In this document: positions 21,091 through 31,219 of the stretch, one piece after another
How positions within the stretch are numbered: position 1 is the first letter of the stretch
Layout: every line of letters starts with the position of its first letter
NCBI GenBank assembly: GCA_011032825.1
Contig: JAADJZ010000002.1
Location: 124,001 to 188,000, forward strand
DNA from: Massariosphaeria phaeospora
Lineage: Eukaryota; Ascomycota; Dothideomycetes; Pleosporales
Length of the DNA: 64,000 nt
Direction of reading: 5' to 3'
Made by a program: the position numbers and the translations under genes
Notes under the pieces: generated by a model
What the model saw: the letters and a program-made list of their open reading frames with translations, nothing else
Told to the model about the DNA's origin: nothing
The model's database searches: none

Positions 21091-23134
21091 TTACTGTTGA
21101 GCCTCGTCAGCAGCTTGAGCCGCTGCCCGCTTCGATTTGAATTCTTCCCAACCCGGACAAGACAGACCGGCCGCTTCAAATATCTCTTCCTCGACAATAC
21201 GACAGATTTGAAACTTCGATTTCCCACATCTGAGGACAAGCGCCTCCCAATCGATGAGATAGTGGTTCGGATCTGTAGTAGTGACAGGGCCAGGGATAGT
21301 CACCCACTCGAGAGCATATGGCTCTTGTATCGATGGCGAATGGGGCAGTACGACGTATGCGCCCTTGTTCGAGATTAAGCGATGGCCCTCTGTCCTGGAC
21401 GAGACCAAGCCAGCCGCATGTAACACTCGAGGAAATGACCCTGCGCGAAGAAGGGTGTTGGGCAAGGTGACGATGTTGTCAGACGCATCGCTTTTTGGTG
21501 TTTCGGTTGGACTAGCAACACCAGATAAGAACGATCCTGCGTAGCTTTTCTTGTAGGCCAAAATCTGCTCAGCCCTTTCGTCTTGCCTCTGCAGACCTTC
21601 TGTTGCGCTCCTAGATGCCTGTTTGCTTGAAGCGTCGGACAGAGCGTTTCGTAGCACGGCAAGCGAAAATGTACTCGTGCCACGGCCAAAGGCTTCTTTA
21701 TGAGCACTCTCGGCCTTTTTCGCTTCAGCCGCGCCATGCGCAAGTTCTACAATTTCTTTGGCAAGCAAGTGTTGGGCTACACGTTTCGACTCATTTTTCC
21801 TTTGCTGGGCCATGACGAGTTCGATTTCTCCTATGGGCATAAATGTGAAGAGTTTCAGGTAACGCTCAACGTCGTCGTCAGCGGTACGGAGGAAGTACTA
21901 TGCAACAACGGATTAGCAAGGAGCGATTGGGAAGATCCCGGTGTACGTACCTGGTACAGATCGAACGAATTGAGCATTTGCTGGTCGAGCCAAACTGCAT
22001 TTCCGGCGCTTTTTCCAACCTTCTCGCCAGAAGCGGTCGTCAAGAGGGATGTAGTAAGGCCAAATGTCGCTGTGAATAGCTCTTCGTTCTCCGAGACCAT
22101 GCCATCAGCTCGACGGATCTTCCGCATGTGGCCCACCGCATCCATTCCCGCCACGATGTTTCCGTACTGGTCTGAGCCTCCTAGCTGCAGCTGGACACCA
22201 TGCTTCGAGTACATGTTCCACCAGTCGTAAGCTTGGAAAAGCGGATAGCAGAATTCAGATATGGCCATACCCTCACCGGTCTCCATGCGCATTTTGACGC
22301 TGCATGATATTAGTATTACTGGGCGACAAATAACTGGCAGAATCCTAGTAGAACTCACGAGTCACGGCTAAGCATTGCGCCCAGTCTCATGCCAGATCCA
22401 AGGTCTCGCATCAGATCGACAGCACTCAGCTTTTCCAACCAGGCTCTGTTGTTCAACAGGTGTTTCTTTCGGCTGATATCTTGCGGGAATTTGTATTTGA
22501 TCCCAAGACATTTCACGTTGATCCATAATTTCTGTAGCTGTCGGTCTATGCTCTCCACGTTCATTGATTGAATATCGGTGCCTTGACGACTACGCGCAGT
22601 ATTTCTTCCGGAGGGATCCCCTATTTGAACCGTACCACCGCCTAGCTACACTTTATTAACTTGTGACCATGCGTCCGTCCTCTCGAGATCGGCTCACCAG
22701 GGTAACTGTATTGAAGCCGTGAAGGTACATCCAGTATAACGCCATGAGCGGGAGCAGGTGTCCAACGTGTAAGGAGGGTGCGGTAGGGTCTACGCCAACA
22801 TAGGCTCCGATTCGTTTTTCGGTCAACAACCAGTCCAGTGCTTCGCGACCACTAAATTCTGTTAACCTTCTGTGATGCGATTGAAGAACGGAACTCACCC
22901 GGCAACATCTTTCACAAAGCCTCTCTCTTCTAACACTCCCAGCATACTCTGCTGAGCTCCAGATCGAATCTTGCGAGCCTGTTCTGCCCATGCCGCAGCC
23001 CGAGTCGCTGGGTTTGGGTCTTCACCAGCCCAACTGGTCGCTGTGCGCACTCCAGCTGCACGACCACTTTGATTCCTGACACATTGCGCGCACACATACG
23101 TCCGAGGTCGAGTCAGATGTCTAAACAGCGGCAT
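21091..23134 (-). CDS. MSY1: Mitochondrial tyrosyl-tRNA synthetase (CYT-18/MSY1 type)
   Basis: Five exons: 23134-22899, 22851-22698, 22645-22359, 22299-21951 and 21897-21091, 610 aa. I chose ATG 23134 ([14 protein letters not shown]) because the frame upstream offers only a GTG. The N-terminus is a basic presequence. The class I core shows [15 protein letters not shown] with HVGH at about 106-109, the GDPSGR motif after [19 protein letters not shown], and a KMSKS equivalent KVGKS at about 319-323. A C-terminal S4-like RNA-binding region ([24 protein letters not shown]) follows a long charged linker. In Neurospora and other Pezizomycotina this enzyme also splices mitochondrial group I introns. 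Whether this copy does so cannot be read from the sequence. The gene is divergent from the Sip1 gene over 363 bp. Confidence 0.92.
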
Positions 23135-23497
23135 TGCTGCCAATGCGTAAACATTCGAGGAGCTTAGTGTTCCTCTAGAAAAGTTCACGGTCCGATCTCC
23201 GGGGCTGACGCTAGTCTCGATCAGTAATGGCGCGATCTACAAACGTACCACTGCCAAGTGGGGAGTCGTTCTCCACACCTACCTACCCGAGGCAAACATT
23301 ATCCTAGTTCCACAATAAAGGCAGGCTAGAAGCATTGCTGTACCTGAATTCCCATCACCCTCGATTACCTCTGAATAGTTGTTTTCTCATCCTCAAGGCA
23401 TCACAACTTGGGTTCACTTGTACCGTGATTACCTGCCCCTCTCGGCAAAAGATCCTCTCTCCTACAGCACGAAGCAAAGTGGGTTATATTCGTCACT
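23135..23497. promoter_or_regulatory. Divergent promoter region MSY1 / Sip1-like gene
   Basis: 363 bp between two start codons on opposite strands, so both promoters must lie here or overlap the 5' ends. No specific regulatory site was recognised. Confidence 0.3.
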
Positions 23498-26303
23498 ATG
23501 TATGCTTCCCTTACGTGTAACCCTCCTCTGGGACAGACTACAACAATAGCGTCCGGAAAGCAATCAGTAAGTTTGTTATGAAGAAGATCCCCACTGTTAC
23601 AAACCACATATTGAGACAGTCAGGTCAGATTCACGGTGCTCATTCGAAGCTCAACTACCCCTGGGAAGATCTGGGAAGTTGCGCTCTGGAACAACTTCGA
23701 AGATCGGCAGAATTGGACCAGTTTGAAGTTTGAGCCCATCCAAGAACCGGAATCTGTGGTACGATGTCAAATCTCCTATAATGATATAACTGACCATTCA
23801 GGTATCAATACAAATTGACAACGAAGCCAATGTACAGCGGCAGTGGTTTGCCGTTGATCTGGTGGGACCTCCAAAGCATAGTAACTCACTATCATTCACA
23901 ATAACGTTCCGAGCCGCAGAAGATGAGCAGTGGAAGTGGGCAAATGAACAGTCTTCTACATCGGACGGTCATATCATCTACCAACCGGCCGAACTTGCAG
24001 ATGAAAATCTCTCGCACTACCTGGAAGGCATACCAAGATCTCTCCAAATCCAGGAGGAAAAGAGTGACACCCCAAATACGCTACTTTGGTCCATAAACGA
24101 CACGGTCAATGCGGCTTCCGGTAGTGCTTCCGGGCTCTCAAAAAATAAGTTAGGAAGGCCTACATCCTACTCGAAATGGTTCGCACTGGTTCGACTATGG
24201 GCTCCCTGGCTCGCACCTCGACAGGGCAAGACAGATTTCTGGCCAGATAAGGAGGCGATTCTAGTATCGTTCCAACGGGAGGATGGCTCGCATCTTGTTC
24301 TTCTCGCAGTAAGCGGAGTGGATGATGTTGTCACAACATTCAATCATGATGGAGATGGAAATGTCGTCTTCAGTTCACGCAACGACAGCGAACAAGAGGG
24401 CACGGCCAAGCTCATCGTTGCAGTCGCCACCTCGTTGGAAGTTGCAGTTGCCGCTGTGATGTATCATGCGCGTAAGATCGTCGTCAAGTACGAAGTGGCA
24501 TCGGGGGAAGATGCTGCGGAGTTGAAGGCCTTGGAAAAAGGCTTCCAGCCGCAATGGCTAGAGAATTGGTATGACGGGCTATCATATTGCACGTGGAATG
24601 GTATTGGGCAAAAACTTACAGAAGACAAATTGTTTGAAGCCTTGGACTCGTTGCAGAAGAACGAGATCAACATAACCAATCTGATCATTGACGATAACTG
24701 GCAGTCTCTCAATCACGAGGGCGGTGATCAGTTTCTGAATGGTTGGATGGAGTTCGAAGCGACAAAGACTGGCTTTCCGGGTGGCCTAAAACCAGCAGTC
24801 GACGAAATCCGAAACAAGCATAAAAATATCAAACACATAGCCGTATGGCATGCACTGGTAAGCTGCAGTCGCAATGAGTTTCGATGCAATGCTAATGTCT
24901 GAAGTTCGGGTACTGGGGTGGCATTGCTCCCGAAGGCAAAATCGCTCAGGAGTACAAGACCGTCACTGTCCAGAAAAAGGATGGTGTATCCGGTGGCAAA
25001 ATGCTTGTAGTGGCCGAGGAAGACGTGGGCCGATTCTATAAGGACTTCTACTCGTTCCTGAGCTCCGTGGGGGTCGATGCGGTCAAAACAGATGCCCAGT
25101 TCTTTGTCGACGAACTCGATGATGCTAGGGACCGGCGTAGCCTGGTCAACGCCTATCAAGATGCCTGGAGCATCAACATTCTACGCTATTTCTCAGCAAA
25201 AGCGATATCCTGCATGTCTCAAACCCCCCAAATCATCTTTCATTCTCAACTTCCGTCCAACAAACCTAGAATACTCCTGCGGAACTCGGACGATTTCTTC
25301 CCGGAAGTGCCAGCATCTCATCCCTGGCATATCTTCTGCAACGCTCACAACTCTATCCTAAACCAATATTTGAACATCCTTCCTGATTGGGATATGTTTC
25401 AGACATCCCATGAGTGGGCATCTTTCCATGCTGCAGCTCGATGCGTTTCTGGAGGCCCGATATACATCACAGATGTGCCCGGCGAGCACGATGTGGGACT
25501 GATCCACCAGATGATTGGACAGACTCCGCGAGGGGACACCGTCATTCTGCGTCCTCACAATATTGGAAAGAGCACATCGGCTTACAATTCTTATGATGAC
25601 CCTGCTCTTCTCAAAGTAGCAACCTATTGTGGCATGGCCCATACGGGGGTCAGTATCCTGGGGGTGTTTAACTGTACCCAACGTCCCTTGTCAGAATTCA
25701 TCGGGTTGGATCAATTTCCTGGCGCGGTCAAAGGCGAGTACATCATCCGAAGTCATACCACGGGCCAGGTGACAAATCCCACCAGTGCCGAGAAAGGTGC
25801 AACTTTCGTACACCTAGACTTGCCACTCATAGGGTGGGAAATTCTATCCGCCTATCCTCTGCAGCACTTCAAGCTCGAACGACAGCATTCAGCTGGAGGC
25901 CCTGAAGATATTTCAGTGGCTAACCTCGGAATTCTCGGCAAAATGACTGGAGCAGCTGCTATCGTGAATACGGACACCTATATTGTGCAGTCGGGAAGAC
26001 TTAGCATCTGGACTTCATTGAAAGTCCTAGGAACATATGGTATGCTCATCGACCGGGTTCAATTCAAGTAAAAGGTCGTTTTCTAATCAATGTACAGGGC
26101 TCTACGTCTCCGACCTGAAGAGACGATCCATCGAAGATGATTTTATTGCTCTCATCTTCGGTCGGCCCATTCCCTTACACTGCGTCAAAATTAGCGATGC
26201 CTGCGAAAATGTCCTCGAGATTGATACCACTAGGGCATGGAAAGAAACTGATTCGAATGCTGGCTGGAGTAACGAAGTAGCTATCGAGGTCGTTATCCGG
26301 TAA
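23498..26303 (+). CDS. Raffinose synthase / Sip1-type GH36 protein
   Basis: Five exons: 23498-23566, 23624-23758, 23802-24857, 24905-26039 and 26098-26303, all phase-consistent, 866 aa. Family members are glycoside hydrolase clan GH-D (GH36) alpha-galactosidases or galactosyltransferases acting on raffinose-type sugars; fungal members are poorly characterised. The short first exon (MYASLTCNPPLGQ) carries the N-terminal strand common to the family. The (beta/alpha)8 core includes YCTWNGIG, IIDDNWQS, AVWHALFGYWGGI, then KTDAQ with the presumptive nucleophile Asp483, and GGPIYITDVPGEHD with the presumptive acid/base Asp610. No signal peptide is present, which suggests an intracellular enzyme. 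The length matches Sip1-family proteins (about 850-900 aa). The exact substrate is not decidable from sequence. Confidence 0.88.
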
Positions 26304-26647
26304 AGGCAGGCTTCCGTTAGGCAAGCGAAACTTGCTGGTATTATATAGCCAGTCGATAGGACATGTTCCTAGATAGGATATCCTATACGTTTCTAAACGA
26401 ACTGCAGCTACCTTTCACCACAGACGTTTCTTTTGACCTTATAGGCTGCGCTCTAGCCTCTTCTAGGACTTGCGCCCTCCCTATCTTTCCTCTCACTGTA
26501 CAAGTTTGTAGCAAACTGACGTAGTGTTCCAGCAAACCCCGACATACTTTAAGACGTAGGTGCCACCCAATGATCAACAAGTAAGTGCGTTGGAAACCGA
26601 GATCCTTTGCTACAACCACCTACGACAACCTACGACAACCACTTAGC
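26304..26647. other. Intergenic region
   Basis: 344 bp between co-directional genes. Just before the start codon the decamer 'acctacgaca' is repeated in tandem (about 26619-26638). There is no other visible feature. Confidence 0.35.
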
Positions 26648-27816
26648 ATGGCCGACATTGACTTCGCAGGCCTCCTTGCGCTGTTGCAAGCCAGGTATGA
26701 TGCACTGAAGGAAGAGAAGCTCGAGTCGGAAGAAACCGCGGAGCACATCGGCAAGGAAAACCTACATCTCCAGGACGAGAACATTCGTCTACAGGCAAAA
26801 CATGACTTGATGGCTAGCTTGAAGGGCCATTCGGATAGGGAGGTCGTAGACTTACGGATCAAGTTGACCGATTTGACAGTGCTATTAGAGAGGCAATTAA
26901 CTGGCAGCCAAGATTTCGCCACCCAACAAACGGACGCGTTTACCGGCAACGAAATTTCGGCTCATGGACAAACGGACAAAGAGACTTTAGTCGCGGAGCA
27001 GCCAAAGACTCTCGATTCAACACACAACAAGCCAAATAACGCCTCTGCTCAACTCATCACTTCCCAACGGCTCACAGCTCTCCCCATATTCACGGCCACC
27101 CCCATGCCCGCGTCGACTCCCCAGTTCAAGTTCAAGGATGTCTCCAGTTCGCTTCAACGTCGAGCCGACGAAGTGACCAGCGGTTCAGAGAGGATGCAGG
27201 AGTTTGCGAACCCGGATCCGATCGCCAACCAATCGCGCCTATCCCACGATCGGAACACTGTACAACAGGACGGTCTCTCCAGGCAGAACAGTGGTTTGGA
27301 GGATAAAGGTACTTTGCAGAATGACACAATGATTTCAAATCTAACTCTTGATCAGCAGTCAAGGCGATCGAGTCCCACCCGATGCCTCCTCGCGGTGCGA
27401 CCAGCGGACCCTACACGTCTCGCAGTAAGACTTTCGACGTGTACGGCCGCAAGGGCGTCAACCCTTCGGACGCGCTGGGTGGCGGCGGACCGTCTTTCCT
27501 TCTAGGATCGAGAACCCCAGCATCTATGTCTAGGCCTGCTGTTCCTCCGCATTATCATGCGCATCGCCCATGGTCCGCTGCTGATACAGCCAATACATCA
27601 ACGGTTGGATCCCAGCCCCATTATCAGCATCAGGCTACAATTCCGGTCAGTGCTGCAGCCACGGTCCCCACTCAAGTTTCCTGGAATATGCCTACTAGGG
27701 AGGCGAGCGCGGTCACTCCTTCGGTTTCTCGACCTGCCCCTCAGCAGAGCAAGCTTTCCGCCACGGCCCCGGTGTTCAATCCTAAGCCATCTTCAAACCA
27801 AGAAGGCAGCGGCTAA
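26648..27816 (+). CDS. Hypothetical coiled-coil protein with disordered tail
   Basis: Two exons, 26648-27308 and 27359-27816, joined in phase 1, about 372 aa. The acceptor could equally be three bases upstream (exon start 27356), a NAGNAG-type choice that adds one residue. The splice is needed because the first frame ends soon after 27500 in an Arg-rich shadow frame, whereas the second frame continues with a balanced composition. I do not recognise the family. Residues about 15-90 are Glu/Lys/Leu-rich with heptad-like spacing (coiled coil). Residues 100-215 are Gln/Thr/Asn-rich. The second exon encodes SKTFDVYGRKGVNPSDALGG and a Pro/Ser/Ala/His-rich tail. It shows neither a signal peptide nor a membrane segment. 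Confidence 0.55.
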
Positions 27817-28247
27817 AGAAACCAACGGGTAGCACCCGGGAAACGACGTGTTATCTTGCTCAACCTGCGCTGTGGGGGTACTGGTCGTTGACAAGAACAA
27901 TTTGTTTCAATACTAGAGGAGGGGGCTACTATCAACATGATATTGACCCTGCTGGCGCATGTCTGTGAATCGGGGAAACTCTGGCGCGGTAATGGGAAGT
28001 TTCTGAGGTTATGGCTATCTGCTATTTGCCGAATTTGCAACATTAGAGCCAAGATTTTGAGGGAAGACATCAGAGGTTTTGAATATCTCGGGAAGGGCTA
28101 TACACTATAGATACCTACTGATGACCATTGGTCAAACAAATAGAATTCAGTGCTTGATACAACGGTTGAACGATGTCACTTGTGGTGTTCCCCGATCCGT
28201 ATAGCAAAGAAGTACAATCTAGAAAATGCCTAGCCACTCCAGCCCTA
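27817..28247. other. Intergenic region left of the transposon
   Basis: 431 bp with no coding frame that I can support. It becomes AT-richer toward the transposon and ends in the TA (28246-28247) that serves as the left target-site dinucleotide. Confidence 0.35.
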
Positions 28248-28290
28248 ACGTGTCTGTGCGCGTGCCGAGCCACTTCGCGTGCCGAGCCAC
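28248..28290 (+). repeat. Left 43-bp terminal inverted repeat
   Basis: Identical in reverse complement to 30316-30358. It contains two direct copies of cgcgtgccgagccac (28259-28273 and 28276-28290), separated by two bases. These probably form paired transposase-binding sites. It is preceded by TA. Confidence 0.95.
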
Positions 28291-28345
28291 CCATCACCAA
28301 AACACCGAAATCCCCCTAACTTTGACGCGTCTTAACTCCACCAAC

Positions 28346-30205
28346 ATGGGAGCAATCGACGATGCGATCGATGCGATCGAATCTTTGGATCCAGGAGAAT
28401 CATTCTCGTATAGAAAAATCGCTGCCACCTATAATGTCAACAGAACTACGTTATCCCGAAGGCACAAGCGCGTTCAGGCTTCCAATAAAGCCAAGAAGAT
28501 CAATCAACAGAAACTCAACTCACAGCAAGAGCAGGAGCTTGTACAGTATATCAAAGAATTATTAGAAAGACATATACCTCCTACAAGAGAGATGATACGA
28601 AATTTCGCATCAACAATAGCCCAGGAGCTAGTCAGTGAAAGCTAGGTTACGCGCTTTATCAACCGGCACAGCATTCATCTTATATCACAATAGACAGTTA
28701 GCATAGACAGCAATCGCCACAAAGCTGATTCAGGGGATAAATATCGCCTCTATTTTCAGCTCCTACATAGCAAGATCGATTAATATCAGATAGATCCTCG
28801 TCATACGTACAATATGGATGAGAAAAGCTTCATGATTGGTATTGTAGGCAGATCAAAGAGGATATTCAGCCGACGAATGTGGGAGAAGAAAGAAGTTAGA
28901 GCATCGCTCTAGGATGGAAGCCGCGCATGGATTACACTCCTAGCATGTATATGCGCTGATGGAACTGCTCTGCCTCCAAGCCTTATCTATGAGGCTGCTA
29001 ACAAAGGCATTCAATCAAGCTGGGTAGACGATATCCAGGCAGGAGAACACCTAGTATTCATCACCTCATCACCCTCTGGCTGGACAAACAACGATATTGG
29101 ACTTGCCTAGCTTGAGCAGGTGTTTGATCGCTGTACAAAAGAAAAGACCCGACGATCCTATCGACTCTTAACCCTAGATGGCCACGGATCCCATATTACT
29201 ATGGATTTTATCAACTACTGTGATCAGAATAAGATTATCCTTGCTATCCTACCTCTTCATTCGACTTATACGCTTCAGCCATTTGATGTAGCGATGTTCA
29301 AGCCTCTATCAACGGCCTACTTAGCAGAGCTATCAGAATACCTTCATAGAAGCCAGGGCCTGGCTTCTATCACTAAGGGCGACTTCTTTCCTCTATTCTG
29401 GAATGCGTGGAAGGCTTCTTTCAAGGAATCAACTATCTTTAGCTCTTTTAGAGCTACAGGCATATTACTACCTAATTCTAAGCCTATCCTTAATAGGTTC
29501 GCATAGGATGAAGAATTAGGCAATAGCTCCTTATCAGGGCTCAGCGATTATAACTGGAGAAAGATAGATAGGCTTGTACGATTAGCAGTGAAGGATCAAG
29601 GTAGTCAAGATACACAGAAGCTTCGCCGATCGCTCCACCACCTATCTGTTCAGAATGAGCTACTTAAGCATGAGATGGATGGAATTAAGCAGGCGCTATC
29701 TATCAAGGAGAAGCGCAAGAAGAAGAGCAAAGCTCTAGATCTCCAACAGCGCCAGGAATATCATAGTAGAGCCGTCTTCTGGTTACCAAGGAAGATAAGG
29801 GAGGCACGTGTTCGTCAATCTGTTAGAGAGCAAGAGGAGAAAGAGCAGCAGCTTCAAAAAGCAGAGACGGCAGAGCTGAAGAAGGCAGCTAAGCTATACA
29901 AGGAGAAAATTGCAGAGGAGAAGCGTATAGCGCGGGAGGCAGCTAAGGTAGCTAGGGAGAAGGAGATGGCAGAAAAGGCAGCAGAGCGCGCTCGCTAGAA
30001 GGAAGCTCGCGACGCTACAAAAGCTCTACAATCTTTACAAAAGAGTAAGAGAAAAGCTCTGCAGCTATCTCTACAGAGCAAAAAGCGTTACAAACGCAGC
30101 GTTGATACTAGAGATGCTGCGGAGGCCTCAGAGGGCGTATCTGCTACCCTAGCTATCCTAACGCGTCGCGGCCGCAGCGTCAAGCTTCCAGATAAATATA
30201 AGTAG
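28346..30205 (+). pseudogene. Broken pogo/Fot1 transposase
   Basis: One uninterrupted frame phase of 620 codons runs from ATG 28346 to TAG 30203-30205, with no frameshift. Seven internal stops break it: TAG at 28643, 28691, 28910, 29108, 29504 and 29996, and TAA at 28781. The N-terminus has a psq/CENP-B-like helix-turn-helix (SYRKIAATYNVNRTTLSRRH) and a second HTH around the first stop. The DDE core shows YNMDEKSF, LLTLDGHGSHIT and YTLQPFDVAMF, so the three catalytic acidic residues (Asp, Asp, Asp, as in pogo/Fot1) are still present. The C-terminal third is a long Lys/Glu/Ala coiled coil (about 29590-30000). Every stop can be derived from CAG/CAA or TGG by C-to-T or G-to-A change. The gene cannot make a full-length protein. 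Confidence 0.92.
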
Positions 30206-30315
30206 TACAATTTAATCGCGAGTATCAATATAGTACTCCTGAAAAATATCTCGCGATAATATTAATTATAGGCGGCTCTACAGCCTCAATTCTGATTAAT
30301 TCGTGATGGTATTAA

Positions 30316-30358
30316 GTGGCTCGGCACGCGAAGTGGCTCGGCACGCGCACAGACACGT
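30316..30358 (-). repeat. Right 43-bp terminal inverted repeat
   Basis: Perfect reverse complement of 28248-28290 with the same internal duplicated 15-mer. It is followed by TA at 30359-30360. Confidence 0.95.
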
Positions 30359-30649
30359 TACTTCCCCGCACGACTAAGCTTCGCCTACTGCAGACGTCGT
30401 TCTGCTGTCAGCAAGCCATATGCAGGGACTAGGATCACCTCATTCCCTCATCCTACTAGCCTCCTTTGCTATGATTCGCCAACACCACCGCCTTCCCATC
30501 AACACGTCTCCGGAAAAAAGTCGTACACTAGCTCGTGCTTTACTCATCCCACCATATAGCATCTCCAGACGTCACATTTACTTATCACAGATCCAATCCT
30601 CCTCCTTTTCCAAGGACTCCAATCCATTCCTCGCTGCCAAATTCTCAGA

Positions 30650-31163
30650 ATGACCGCCCGTTCCACCGCCATATCCCTCACCCGCTCGAACCTCACATCC
30701 ATCTTCAGCGAACCCAACGCCAACGCACGCCTCTCCGCCATCCAGCAACTATGGGCGCCGTCCGGCGACTGCCTGTTCATCGACGCGCTCGGCGTGTTTA
30801 AATCGCACCAGGCGATCAGCGACATGGTTGAGAAGATTCTGGGCATGGGGAGCGAGGGGGATGTGTTTACGGAATTGGGTGAGTGGCGCTTGTGTTTGTG
30901 TGTGTCTTTGTAGTTGGGTTGGTAACGGAGGGGTTTTGTGTTATGTGGGTGATTGATTGTGTTGTGTAGTACAGTACTAATTGATGTGTGTGCGTATAGA
31001 TGAGGTTGACGTCCTATCTTGGGACGAAGAGCAGGATCTGTGGGTTACGCGGGTGAAATGGGGTACTGGGGCGCCGGGTGGGGAGTTCAAGTTGAAGGGG
31101 TGGGATGTGGTGACGATTGTTGGGGGCAAGATTAAAGCGTGCTATACGTTTCTTGAGACCTAG
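30650..31163 (+). CDS. Small NTF2-like (SnoaL-type) protein
   Basis: Two exons, 30650-30878 and 31000-31163, joined in phase 1 across a 121-bp GT-AG intron (donor GTGAGT), 130 aa. The fold call rests on size and pattern: an N-terminal helix, then IQQLWAPSGDCLFIDALGVFKSHQAISDMVEKIL, then strands containing DEVDVLSWDEEQDLWVTRVKW and a closing DVVTIVGGKIKACYTFLE. That is the typical alpha+beta cone of SnoaL/NTF2-like proteins. Members range from polyketide cyclases to binding proteins of unknown role, so no reaction can be assigned. It has no signal peptide. The gene lies 290 bp from the transposon end and its stop is only 57 bp from the convergent REV3 stop. Confidence 0.7.
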
Positions 31164-31219
31164 GATAGAAATGGACGTCATAGTGCCGTCTCATCATCAG
31201 TGTATCTTACTTGTCAAAG

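Larger units (their letters stand above)
28248..30358 (+). mobile_element. Pogo/Fot1-type Tc1-mariner DNA transposon, 2.1 kb
   Basis: The element is bounded by perfect 43-bp terminal inverted repeats (28248-28290 and 30316-30358). It is flanked on both sides by TA (28246-28247 and 30359-30360), the target-site duplication expected of this superfamily. Between the ends lies one long transposase frame broken only by stop codons (see the pseudogene entry). Fot1-type elements of filamentous ascomycetes are about 1.9-2.2 kb with terminal repeats of about 44 bp, so size and ends fit. Perfect ends suggest that insertion was fairly recent in spite of the stops. It sits about 290 bp upstream of the NTF2-like gene. 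Confidence 0.93.

Noticed and set aside
23135..23188. Longer N-terminus for the mitochondrial Tyr-tRNA synthetase
   Set aside because: The upstream extension begins with GTG, not ATG; the first ATG (23134) already gives a basic presequence.
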